Shown piece after piece: positions 1-9,096 of a stretch of DNA of 14,088 nt. The DNA is from Pseudomonadota bacterium. Its GTDB lineage: Bacteria; Desulfobacterota; Syntrophia; Syntrophales; UBA5619. The stretch spans positions 1 through 14,088 of the forward strand of contig JAHJXP010000143.1 in NCBI GenBank assembly GCA_018827585.1, given 5' to 3'. The notes beneath the pieces were generated by a model. The model made no database searches. It was not told the origin of the DNA and saw only the letters and a program-made list of their open reading frames with translations. Each line of letters starts with the position of its first letter. Positions within the stretch are counted from its first letter, which is position 1. Position numbers and translations under genes: made by a program.

Positions 1-97
1 CAAAACGGTTCAAAGGAAAAATGCCGCAACCTGCGGCCCTTCCCCCAGCCGTCTGGATCAACAAACCGGCGCTACCAAATAGCGATCCGGCGCTACA
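1..97. mobile_element. Probable terminal end of an IS21-like insertion sequence
   Basis: No open frame here resembles a known protein. The 10-mer CCGGCGCTAC occurs twice, at 66-75 and 87-96 (21-base period), and the second copy is followed by A, so the block ends in CA at 97. IS21-family elements are known for TG...CA tips and several short repeats inside each end, and this layout fits. The hsdS frame becomes plausible coding sequence just after 97 and has a stop (TAG, 80-82) before it, which also fits an insertion junction here. The transposase genes and the other end would lie left of the window, so the family call is inference from end structure only. Confidence 0.45.
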
Positions 98-1081
98 CTA
101 AATTGTTGCAGGAAGTGTCTCATTTTCATTGACAAGTTCCGGAGTGCTGAAGGCCAGCACAAACTTTTGGCAAACACGTCGTCGGGTGTCCCTTCGATTG
201 CCCAGCCCGTGTCATATCTCAGAACCATCGAGATTCCTCTTCCCCCTCTTTCTGAGCAGCGTGCCATTGCCCACATTCTTGGCACACTGGACGACAAGAT
301 CGAACTGAACCGGAAGATGAACCGGACGCTGGAGGCGATGGCTCAGGCCATCTTCAAGAGCTGGTTCGTGGACTTCGACCCCGTCCGCGCCAAGGCCGAA
401 GGTCGCGACCCCGGCCTGCCCAAGGCAATCGCCGACCTCTTCCCCGATGCCTTCGAGGATTCCGAACTGGGCGAGATTCCGGAGGGGTGGGAGGTAGGCA
501 CTCTTGGCGAAGTTGCCGTGCATCCGCGCCGAGGCGTTCAGCCGGCCCAGATAGAGCCAGACACACCGTACATCGCGCTCGAACACATGCCGAGGCGCTG
601 TATCGCCCTATCTGATTGGGGCACCGCAGAGGGGTTGGAGAGCAACAAGTTCAAGTTCAATGCCGGCGAGATTTTGTTCGGGAAGCTGCGGCCTTACTTC
701 CATAAAGTCGGTGTTGCGCCGGTGGATGGTGTGTGCTCGACAGACATCGTGGTCGTTGCTCCGAGGTCGTCGCACTGGTTCGGCTTTGTACTAGGCCACG
801 TTTCAAGCATTCCTTTTGTCGAGTACACGAATGCGAGTTCGACGGGCACCAAGATGCCCAGGACAAGCTGGAACGACATGGCCCGTTGCCAGGTCGTGAT
901 ACCGCCCAAACCGCTTGCCGAAGCATTCACCAACCAGATCAACCAGACAGTTGATCGCATCATTTCGTCAGTTCACGAATTCCGCACCATTGCCGCCCTG
1001 CGCGACACGTTGCTGCCCAAACTGATCTCCGGCGAACTTTCTCTCCCGGATGCTGAGCAGATTATCGGGAGGTGCGTGTGA
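98..1081 (+). CDS. hsdS: Type I restriction-modification specificity subunit HsdS, 5'-truncated
   Basis: HsdS gives the DNA sequence specificity of a type I methylase/restriction complex. The frame is open from 83 and reads like the end of a first target-recognition domain (DKFRSAEGQHKLLAN, then SGVPSIAQ). Next come the conserved IPLPPLSEQRAIA segment and the central helix LDDKIELNRKMNRTLEAMAQ with the typical FKSWFVDFDPV. A second recognition domain starts at ELGEIPEGWEVG, and the distal conserved helix ends in LRDTLLPKLISGELS. A normal HsdS has about 400 or more residues; here nearly all of the first recognition domain and the start codon are missing. The first in-frame start that can be proposed is TTG at 167, giving 304 residues. 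The stop overlaps the next ATG (TGATG, 1079-1083). A half-size subunit acting as a dimer is conceivable, but a gene cut by a mobile element is more likely. Confidence 0.85.
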   Translation, partial: LNCCRKCLIFIDKFRSAEGQHKLLANTSSGVPSIAQPVSYLRTIEIPLPPLSEQRAIAHILGTLDDKIELNRKMNRTLEAMAQAIFKSWFVDFDPVRAKAEGRDPGLPKAIADLFPDAFEDSELGEIPEGWEVGTLGEVAVHPRRGVQPAQIEPDTPYIALEHMPRRCIALSDWGTAEGLESNKFKFNAGEILFGKLRPYFHKVGVAPVDGVCSTDIVVVAPRSSHWFGFVLGHVSSIPFVEYTNASSTGTKMPRTSWNDMARCQVVIPPKPLAEAFTNQINQTVDRIISSVHEFRTIAALRDTLLPKLISGELSLPDAEQIIGRCV

Positions 1082-2038
1082 TGGACCATCTGCGACGTCT
1101 TGGCAAGAGAATTTCAATCCCGATTCAGCCCGAAGACGGTTTTACCGGTAGGGAGTGCCCAAATTCTGATTGCGAAGGCTACTTCAAGATCGAGTTTGGC
1201 ACGGGACTCAAAGGCGAAAACCTGCCCTGTCATTGCCCCTACTGTGGACACACGGCTTCCCATGACCAATTCTGGACCAAAGAGCAGATCGAATACGGAA
1301 AGTCGGTCGCATTGCGAAGCATCACTGATGCTCTCCATAAGGATTTGAAAAAGCTTGAGTTTGACCATAAGCCCAAAGGAGCTTTTGGCATAGGTTTTTC
1401 CCTCAAAGTTAAGCCGGGCAGGCCGACCCCCCATACATCACTACAGAGAAAAAAAGCTCGAAACAGAAGTCGTATGTGGCAATTGCACATTGCACTACAC
1501 AGTTTATGGGGTTTTCGCCTTTTGCCCGGACTGCGGGTTGCACAATTCAATTCAGATTCTCGGCAAGAACCTGGAGTTGGCTGTCAAGATGCTGGACATG
1601 GTGGCGACCCTCGAAGGGGACTTGGCGGTGCGCTTGACCGAGAATGCGTTGGAAGACTGCGTGTCTGCCTTTGACGGTTTTGGGCGGGAAATCTGCCACG
1701 TCTACGCAAGGAAATCGACCGACCCAGCCAAGGCGGAAAAGGTATCATTCCAGAATCTCGAAGGTGCAAGACAAAGCTTGAGCGGGCTTTTCAACATCGA
1801 CCTCGCGGCCGGGCTGGTTGTTGATGAATGGAAGATAGCTGTGCGAGGCTTCCAGAAGCGACACCTCCTCTCACATAAATTGGGCGTCGTGGACGAGGAA
1901 TACATTCGCAAAACGGATGATGATCGGGCCGTTGTAGGTCGGAAGGTGAATATCGGCGCAGATGATATTAGGGAGTTAGTCCGAATCCTTGGGAAGCTTG
2001 CTCAGAGCGTCTCCGACGATCTTGTGAGGCACCCATGA
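1081..2038 (+). pseudogene. Double zinc-ribbon protein with C-terminal HEPN-like motif, frameshifted
   Basis: Two overlapping frames make one protein. The first runs from ATG 1081 and keeps coding character to about 1426; the second takes over from about 1433 and ends at 2038. The switch falls on a run of six C (1427-1432); with five C the product would be 318 residues. The N-terminal part has a zinc-ribbon-like set C26-x4-C31, C50, C52-x2-C55. The second part opens with CGNC and CPDCG, a second ribbon. Near the C-terminus RHLLSH (codons 1859-1876), followed by KLGVVDEEYIRKT, fits the Rx4-6H pattern of HEPN ribonuclease domains. It sits between hsdS and an hsdR start, overlapping hsdS by one base and the hsdR fragment by four (ATGA). 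I do not recognise a named family; the RNase role is inference. A sequencing error in the C tract would restore the gene. Confidence 0.6.
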
Positions 2039-2172
2039 ACAGCTTCACCGAATCCATCGTCGAACAAGCCGCCCTATCCCGGCTGCAAAGCTTGGGGTAC
2101 ACGAGCCTGTCCGGATTGGAGATTGCCCCCAGTGAGTTGCAGACCAACCGAATCGTTGTAAGGGTATCATGA
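2035..2172 (+). pseudogene. Orphan 5' fragment of hsdR (first copy)
   Basis: This 45-residue frame begins MNSFTESIVEQAALSRLQSL and continues to GYTSLSGLEIAPSELQ. About 25 of its first 38 residues match the start of the hsdR at 2993 (MNFSESIIEQASLAWLKSLG), so it is the amino terminus of a type I restriction subunit that breaks off near residue 40. The start overlaps the stop of the preceding gene (ATGA, 2035-2038) and its own TGA overlaps the next ATG (2169-2172). It is therefore probably still translated and may serve as a coupling leader for the DUF3800 gene. Divergence from the second copy argues against a recent tandem duplication and for a remnant of a different hsdR allele. Confidence 0.75.
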
Positions 2173-2840
2173 ACATGGCCAAACGATTTCTTTACATATT
2201 TCTTGATGAAGCAGGGAACCTTGATTTCTCTTCAAATGGCACACGCTATTTCTTGTTGTCGAGTGTAACTAAGGAAAGACCGTTTTATACGTGCAATGAT
2301 TTGATAGAATTAAAATATAACCTCGTCGAAGCGGGTATGAATATAGAGTATTTCCATGCTTCGGAAGATACGCAAGCTGTTCGGAATAAGGTTTTCGATA
2401 TTATCTGCCAGAATTTAGGAGGAATCCGTGTGGATTCTTTGGTTGTCGAAAAGCGTAAGACTGGACCTGCGCTACGGACGGAGGAAAGGTTCTACCCGGA
2501 GATGCTGGGTTATTTGCTCCGCTATGTCTTAAATGGTTTCAATTTGTCGAAGTATACTGAGATTATCGTCTTCACTGACCGTCTTCCTGTTCAGCGAAAA
2601 AGGAAGGCCGTTGAAAAAACAATTAAACTTACACTTGCCGCTATGTTGCCAAGTCAAGTACGTTATCGAATCTTCCACCATGATTCAAAATCAAATTATG
2701 ATTTACAAATTGCTGATTATTGTAATTGGGCAATCTACAGAAAGTGGGACAAATGCGATACCAGATCATATGATCTGATTCGCGCTGTGGTGAAAAGCGA
2801 GTTTGAGATATTTCAGACCGGTGGAAGGATATATTATTAA
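2169..2840 (+). CDS. DUF3800 family protein
   Basis: This 223-residue protein shows the hallmarks of DUF3800 (Pfam PF12686). It has an N-terminal YIFLDEAGNLDF strand with acidic residues, a following YFLLSSV strand, a central strand IIVFTDRLP, and a C-terminal DLQIADYCNWAIYRKW motif. The family is thought to have an RNase H-like fold, and members often lie in defence islands and prophages, but their reaction is not established. The start at 2169 overlaps the hsdR fragment stop, with AAGGG just upstream; ATG at 2175 is an alternative. The gene is clearly more AT-rich than hsdS and hsdR on either side and is closed by a strong terminator. This suggests independently acquired cargo inside the restriction locus. 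Its function here is unknown; an accessory defence role is a guess from position. Confidence 0.85.
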   Translation: MNMAKRFLYIFLDEAGNLDFSSNGTRYFLLSSVTKERPFYTCNDLIELKYNLVEAGMNIEYFHASEDTQAVRNKVFDIICQNLGGIRVDSLVVEKRKTGPALRTEERFYPEMLGYLLRYVLNGFNLSKYTEIIVFTDRLPVQRKRKAVEKTIKLTLAAMLPSQVRYRIFHHDSKSNYDLQIADYCNWAIYRKWDKCDTRSYDLIRAVVKSEFEIFQTGGRIYY

Positions 2841-2846
2841 ACATGA

Positions 2847-2908
2847 CCACCCCGGCTACTCTTTCGAGAGAGCCCCTTGGGCTCTTATCGCCGGGGTGGA
2901 ACCTTTTT
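2847..2908 (+). terminator. Strong compound rho-independent terminator after the DUF3800 gene
   Basis: An outer 9-bp stem pairs CCACCCCGG (2847-2855) with CCGGGGTGG (2891-2899). An inner 7-bp stem pairs AGAGCCC (2869-2875) with GGGCTCT (2879-2885) around a CTT loop. A run of five T (2904-2908) follows closely. It starts seven bases after the DUF3800 stop, so it should end transcription from the hsdS side before the second hsdR, which would then need its own promoter. Confidence 0.8.
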
Positions 2909-3294
2909 ATATTTGTTTGCGTTGTTAACTTTGATGGCATTGTGCCACAGAAATAAAAAGATGTAAACAAAAATAAACAAGGCTAAATCCTCATGAACTT
3001 CAGCGAATCGATCATCGAACAAGCATCCTTGGCCTGGTTGAAGAGCCTTGGGTACACGATTCTTTTCGGGCCAGAGATCGCCCCCGGTGAGATACAAGCC
3101 GAACGTGAGAATTACGGACAGGTCATTCTGGAGCGGCGGTTGCGGCAGGCCCTCCAGCGGCTGAACCCGCAAGTGCCGGTCGATGCCCTGGAAGAGGCGT
3201 TCCGCAAGCTGGCCCGGCCGGATTCGCCGTCGCTCGTTGCCAACAACCATGCCGTTCACAAGTATCTGGTCGAGGGTGTACCGGTGGAATATCA

Positions 3295-5655
<2,361 letters not shown>

Positions 5656-5722
5656 CGGCGCCTAATCAGGATAATAGAGAACGGGATGAGAGGAAAACCT
5701 TTATCATTGAACGGATTTTTTC

Positions 5723-5751
5723 TTGACAAAGCAATAGTTCCCTGTTACTCA
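5723..5751 (+). promoter_or_regulatory. Candidate sigma-70-type promoter of the sdh-Rieske-cytochrome b operon
   Basis: A perfect TTGACA (5723-5728) is followed after 17 bases by TACTCA (5746-5751), preceded by TG at 5743-5744 as in extended -10 elements. The -10 box itself is a poor match, so this is a candidate only. It lies in the 174-base gap between hsdR and the first sdh start, where a promoter is expected. Confidence 0.35.
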
Positions 5752-5820
5752 AGGGCCCGTTTCGTGACTTACAGGCGCTTTGCGGGGTAAGAAGTGCCGT
5801 CGTAATTTGATACCATGCAG

Positions 5821-5826
5821 GGAGGG
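5821..5826 (+). promoter_or_regulatory. Ribosome-binding site that favours the sdhC start at 5830
   Basis: GGAGGG lies three bases before ATG 5830. The upstream in-frame ATG at 5815 has no such sequence before it and would put this motif inside the coding region, so the shorter protein is preferred. Confidence 0.6.
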
Positions 5827-5829
5827 CAC

Positions 5830-6135
5830 ATGTTCATCTGGCTTTTTCACCGTATCAGCGGTGTGACCCTTATCGTCCTTTTCGGCATCAAGATCCTCAC
5901 CAGTTTTTTCCTTTTCACCAAAGACAAAAAACCGGACTGGGCCCTGAGCCTCCACCGGCACCCGGTGTTGGACGTCCTCATTCTGGTACTCTTCACGTTT
6001 CACAGCCTCTACGGCCTGAGAACCGTCGCGATAGACCTCGGCTACCGGAAAGAAAAACAGCTGTTCTGGGTGGCGAATATCGCAGCCGCCGTTATCTCGC
6101 TGGCGTTGATTGTCCTGTATTTTACGGTTAAATAG
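5830..6135 (+). CDS. sdhC: Succinate dehydrogenase/fumarate reductase membrane anchor (SdhC/SdhD-like cytochrome b subunit)
   Basis: A 101-residue integral membrane protein that should anchor the SdhAB dimer and pass electrons to quinone. It opens MFIWLFHRISGV, the usual anchor-family start with a basic residue and Ser near the quinone site. It has three hydrophobic helices: VTLIVLFGIKILTSFFLF, VLDVLILVLFTF and FWVANIAAAVISLALIVLYF. The segment FHSLYGLRTVAIDLG on helix two matches the H..xGLRxxxxD heme-ligand pattern of the family. It directly precedes sdhA. No second anchor gene is visible, although three-helix anchors usually come as an SdhC/SdhD pair, so a homodimer or a partner elsewhere is implied. 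ATG 5815 is an alternative start giving 106 residues. Confidence 0.75.
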   Translation: MFIWLFHRISGVTLIVLFGIKILTSFFLFTKDKKPDWALSLHRHPVLDVLILVLFTFHSLYGLRTVAIDLGYRKEKQLFWVANIAAAVISLALIVLYFTVK

Positions 6136-6146
6136 GCATGATTGAC

Positions 6147-6162
6147 GACTTCGTAAAAAGTC
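6147..6162. repeat. Short inverted repeat in the sdhC-sdhA spacer
   Basis: GACTT (6147-6151) and AAGTC (6158-6162) can form a five-base-pair hairpin around CGTAAA. It lies in the 51-base gap between the anchor and flavoprotein genes, without a T run. It resembles small palindromic interspersed elements, or it may tune sdhA translation. Only one copy is seen here. Confidence 0.25.
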
Positions 6163-6186
6163 CGGATGCTGCGTTGCGAGTTCATA

Positions 6187-7890
6187 ATGATTGAGCACGA
6201 TATTCTCATTGTCGGCGGCGGTCTGACGGGCCTCAGGGCGGCCGTCGGTCTCTGCGACCGGTTCAACGTGGGGCTGATTTCCAAGGTCTATCCGGTGCGG
6301 TCTCATTCCATCGCCGCGCAGGGAGGCATCAACGCGCCCCTGGCCAACAACCCCGACAGCCGGGACGACTCCTGGGAGAAGCACACCTTCGACACCGTCA
6401 AGGGAAGCGACTATCTGGCCGATCAGGACGCCGCGGAGATCATGTGCCGGGAGGCCGCCCCGATCGTCTATGAAATGGAGCACTGGGGATGCCCCTTCAG
6501 CCGGCTTCCCGACGGCACGATCGCCCAGCGCCCCTTCGGCGGCGCCGGCTATCCGCGGACCTGCTACTCAGCCGACATCACCGGCCATGTGCTGCTCAAC
6601 ACCCTCTATGAAAGGGCCGTCGCCAAGGGGGTGAAAATCTACCCGGAATGGTTTGTTGCCGCGCTGTGCATCGAAGACGGCCGGTGTCACGGCGTAGTCG
6701 CCATGGACACGCACTCGGGCGAACTCGTTCCCGCCCGCGCAAAAGCGACCTTCTTCGGGACCGGGGGCTACGGGCGCGTCTACCAGCACTCGACCAACGC
6801 CCTGATCAACACCGGCAGCGGCATCGGGATGGCCTACAAGGCGGGCGTCCCCCTCAAGGACATGGAGTTCGTCCAGTTCCATCCCACTTCGCTCATCGGC
6901 ACCAATATCCTCATGACGGAAGGCTGCCGCGGCGAGGGCGCCTATCTGCTCAACAACCAGGGGGAGCGATTCATGCAGCGCTACGTGCCCACGGCCATGG
7001 AGCTGGCGCCGCGCGACATCGTCTCCCGGTGCATCCAGACGGAGATGAATGAGGGGCGGGGGTTCGACCACCCCCTGGGGAAGCACGTCCACCTCGATCT
7101 GCGGCACCTGGGAGAACAGAAGATCCAGGAGAGGCTCCCCGGCATCCGGAAGATCTGCATCGATTTCATCGGCATCGATCCGGTTTTTGAACCGATACCC
7201 GTCATGCCCGGCCAGCACTACTCCATGGGGGGCATCGACGTCAACGGGCGCTGCGCCTCGGAAGTCCGCGGCTTCTACGCCGGCGGGGAATGTTCCTGCG
7301 TCAGCGTCCACGGCGCCAACCGCCTGGGCGGCAACTCCCTGCTGGAAACGATCGTCTTCGGAAAAATAGCGGCCCGGGCGATTCTCGAGGATCTGGAAGG
7401 CGGCGCCCCCGAACCGGAAACGAAGCCCCTCCTCAGACTGAAAGACGAAGTAGAGGCGAAGATCCAGCGACTGACGGGACCCGGCCGCGAGAAACCGTAC
7501 CTTCTCCAGGCCGAACTGAGCGCCGTCATGAGCGGGAAGGTGGGCATTTTCCGGACCCGGGAAGCAATGGAGCAGGCGCTGCAGACGCTTCTCGAGGCCA
7601 AGGAAAGATACAGGAATGTCGGCGTCCCCTCGCCGGCCCGTTACATGAATTACGAGCTTACCAACGCCCTGGAACTGGAGTACATGCTGGAAGTGGTGCA
7701 TACGACCATCCTGGGCGCCCTCCTCAGGGAGGAAAGCCGGGGCGCCCATTTCCGGCTGGATTTCCCCGACCGGAACGACCGCGACTGGCTCAAGCACACC
7801 ATCGCCAGGATGGGCGCGGACGGGCAGCCTGTGATTTCCTCCAAGGAGGTGGTGATTACGCGGTATGAACCCAAGGAGAGAAAGTATTGA
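6187..7890 (+). CDS. sdhA: Succinate dehydrogenase/fumarate reductase flavoprotein subunit
   Basis: Catalyses succinate/fumarate interconversion on a covalently bound FAD and passes electrons to SdhB; it acts on the cytoplasmic face. From ATG 6187 it has 567 residues, a normal length. The FAD-binding glycines are in IVGGGLTGLRAA (8-19). His40 in RSHSIAAQGGINA is the expected covalent FAD ligand. Active-site residues are in place: His232 (QFHPTS), Arg248 (TEGCRGEG), Arg276 (APRD), His344 (QHYSMGG) and Arg379 (HGANRLGGNS). ATG 6166 is in frame and would add seven residues, but MIEHDILIVGGG at 6187 fits the family better; neither start has a strong ribosome-binding site. It follows the membrane anchor gene, and its stop overlaps the sdhB start. 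Sequence alone does not settle whether it works as dehydrogenase or fumarate reductase. Confidence 0.95.
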   Translation: MIEHDILIVGGGLTGLRAAVGLCDRFNVGLISKVYPVRSHSIAAQGGINAPLANNPDSRDDSWEKHTFDTVKGSDYLADQDAAEIMCREAAPIVYEMEHWGCPFSRLPDGTIAQRPFGGAGYPRTCYSADITGHVLLNTLYERAVAKGVKIYPEWFVAALCIEDGRCHGVVAMDTHSGELVPARAKATFFGTGGYGRVYQHSTNALINTGSGIGMAYKAGVPLKDMEFVQFHPTSLIGTNILMTEGCRGEGAYLLNNQGERFMQRYVPTAMELAPRDIVSRCIQTEMNEGRGFDHPLGKHVHLDLRHLGEQKIQERLPGIRKICIDFIGIDPVFEPIPVMPGQHYSMGGIDVNGRCASEVRGFYAGGECSCVSVHGANRLGGNSLLETIVFGKIAARAILEDLEGGAPEPETKPLLRLKDEVEAKIQRLTGPGREKPYLLQAELSAVMSGKVGIFRTREAMEQALQTLLEAKERYRNVGVPSPARYMNYELTNALELEYMLEVVHTTILGALLREESRGAHFRLDFPDRNDRDWLKHTIARMGADGQPVISSKEVVITRYEPKERKY

Positions 7891-8636
7891 TCAAGGCCGA
7901 TACATTCACCTTCAAGATTCTCCGTTATGACGCCAGGGAACCGGGGAGCAAGCCCCGTTTTGCCACTTACCGGATCAGGGTCATACCCGGTCTCACGGTG
8001 CTGGCGGTGCTGATTCGGATCCGCGACGAGATCGACGGAACCCTCTCCTTCCGGTCCTCCTGCCGGTCCGCCGTCTGCGGGTCCTGCTCTATGGTGATCA
8101 ACGGCAAGATCGATCTCGCCTGCCGGACGCAGGTGGCCGCCTTCAACACCGACACGATCATCCTGGAGCCTCTGCCCAATTTCGAGGTGATCCGGGACCT
8201 GGTCGTCGATATGGCGCCGTTTTGGCAGATGTATGAGAAGGTCCAGCCCTATCTGATCCGGCACAGCCCCGTTCCCGAAAAGGAGCTTCCCCAGAGCGAA
8301 GAGGACCGCAGGCGGATCGACCAGTTCGTCAACTGCATCCTCTGTGCCTGCTGCTACGGCGCCTGCCCGGTGCTCGCGCGGGAACCCGGCTATGTCGGCC
8401 CGGCGGCGGCGGCTAAATTAGAGCGGTTCATCCTCGATTCCCGGGATGAGCGGCCCGCCGGCGCGCTGGAAATCCTCAACGACGAAAAGGGCGTCTGGGG
8501 CTGCGACACCCTGCTGCGCTGCATCGACGCCTGCCCGAAGGACGTGCGGCCCACCGATGCCATAGTCGGCCTGCGCAAGACGATGCTGAAACACCGTTTC
8601 CAGAACATGCGGGGGAAAGCCAAAGATGAAGCTTAA
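7887..8636 (+). CDS. sdhB: Succinate dehydrogenase/fumarate reductase iron-sulfur subunit
   Basis: Carries electrons from the SdhA flavin through three clusters to the quinone at the membrane. The 249-residue protein shows the [2Fe-2S] ligands Cys59, Cys64, Cys67 and Cys79. Then come CILCACCYGACP (Cys150, 153, 156 and 160) and WGCDTLLRCIDACP (Cys206, 212 and 216). By analogy with E. coli SdhB, Cys150/153/156/216 hold [4Fe-4S] and Cys160/206/212 hold [3Fe-4S], so the full quinone-reactive set is present. The start is TTG 7887, overlapping the sdhA stop (TTGA), with AAGGAG about ten bases upstream. The 3' end overlaps the Rieske gene by 11 bases. Family membership is certain; SdhB versus FrdB is not decided by sequence. 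Confidence 0.95.
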   Translation: MIKADTFTFKILRYDAREPGSKPRFATYRIRVIPGLTVLAVLIRIRDEIDGTLSFRSSCRSAVCGSCSMVINGKIDLACRTQVAAFNTDTIILEPLPNFEVIRDLVVDMAPFWQMYEKVQPYLIRHSPVPEKELPQSEEDRRRIDQFVNCILCACCYGACPVLAREPGYVGPAAAAKLERFILDSRDERPAGALEILNDEKGVWGCDTLLRCIDACPKDVRPTDAIVGLRKTMLKHRFQNMRGKAKDEA

Positions 8637-9096
8637 ATATTCCCTCGTCACGAGGAGGACTTTTCTCAACACGCTTTTCGGCGGCTGGCTCGCCGCCTTC
8701 TTCTCCGGGACCTTCTACGCCCTGATGAGATTCGCCTTCCCCACCCTGGGCAAGGAGCCCGATTTCGTCGTCCTCAACAAGAAAGATTTCATGGATCTGG
8801 CGAGCAATTCGATCAAGCGCTTCCCCTGGGGCGGCACGGTGGGTCTGTATTACACCAAGGCCGACGGCAGCGTCCTGGCGCTCAAAGGCGTCTGCAGCCA
8901 CATGGAATGCAATGTGGATTACAAGCCGGCGGAGAAGCGTTTTTACTGCGCCTGCCATCAGGGATGGTTCGACGAGAACGGCACGAATATCAAAGGGCCA
9001 CCACCAAAACCACTCGAGATCTTCGTCATCACCGAAGAGGATGAAAAACTGATCATCGCCAAGAAGGGGGTCAAGGTTGAACTGCCCAAGGCTTAA
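8626..9096 (+). CDS. Rieske [2Fe-2S] protein of a cytochrome bc/b6f-type complex
   Basis: A 156-residue membrane-anchored Rieske protein, the electron acceptor at the quinol-oxidising site. The N-terminus has a twin-arginine-like TRRTFLN followed by one hydrophobic helix (about 16-36), as in Tat-inserted Rieske proteins with a periplasmic head. Box I CSHMEC gives Cys90 and His92 as ligands and Cys95 for the disulfide. Box II CACHQGW gives Cys108 and His111 as ligands and Cys110 as disulfide partner. The usual HGS of high-potential Rieske proteins is replaced by HQG, which removes the serine that raises the potential, so a low-potential menaquinol-type centre is likely. It overlaps sdhB by 11 bases and the cytochrome b gene by 20, which ties the two modules together. 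Confidence 0.92.
   Translation: MKLKYSLVTRRTFLNTLFGGWLAAFFSGTFYALMRFAFPTLGKEPDFVVLNKKDFMDLASNSIKRFPWGGTVGLYYTKADGSVLALKGVCSHMECNVDYKPAEKRFYCACHQGWFDENGTNIKGPPPKPLEIFVITEEDEKLIIAKKGVKVELPKA

Noticed and set aside
2909..2992. Possible promoter for the second hsdR in AT-rich sequence
   Set aside because: A promoter is expected here after the terminator, but I cannot find a convincing -35/-10 pair at proper spacing.
6568..7797. A 409-codon open frame on the minus strand
   Set aside because: It lies wholly antisense to sdhA, whose active-site residues are all in place, and its product has no recognisable domain.
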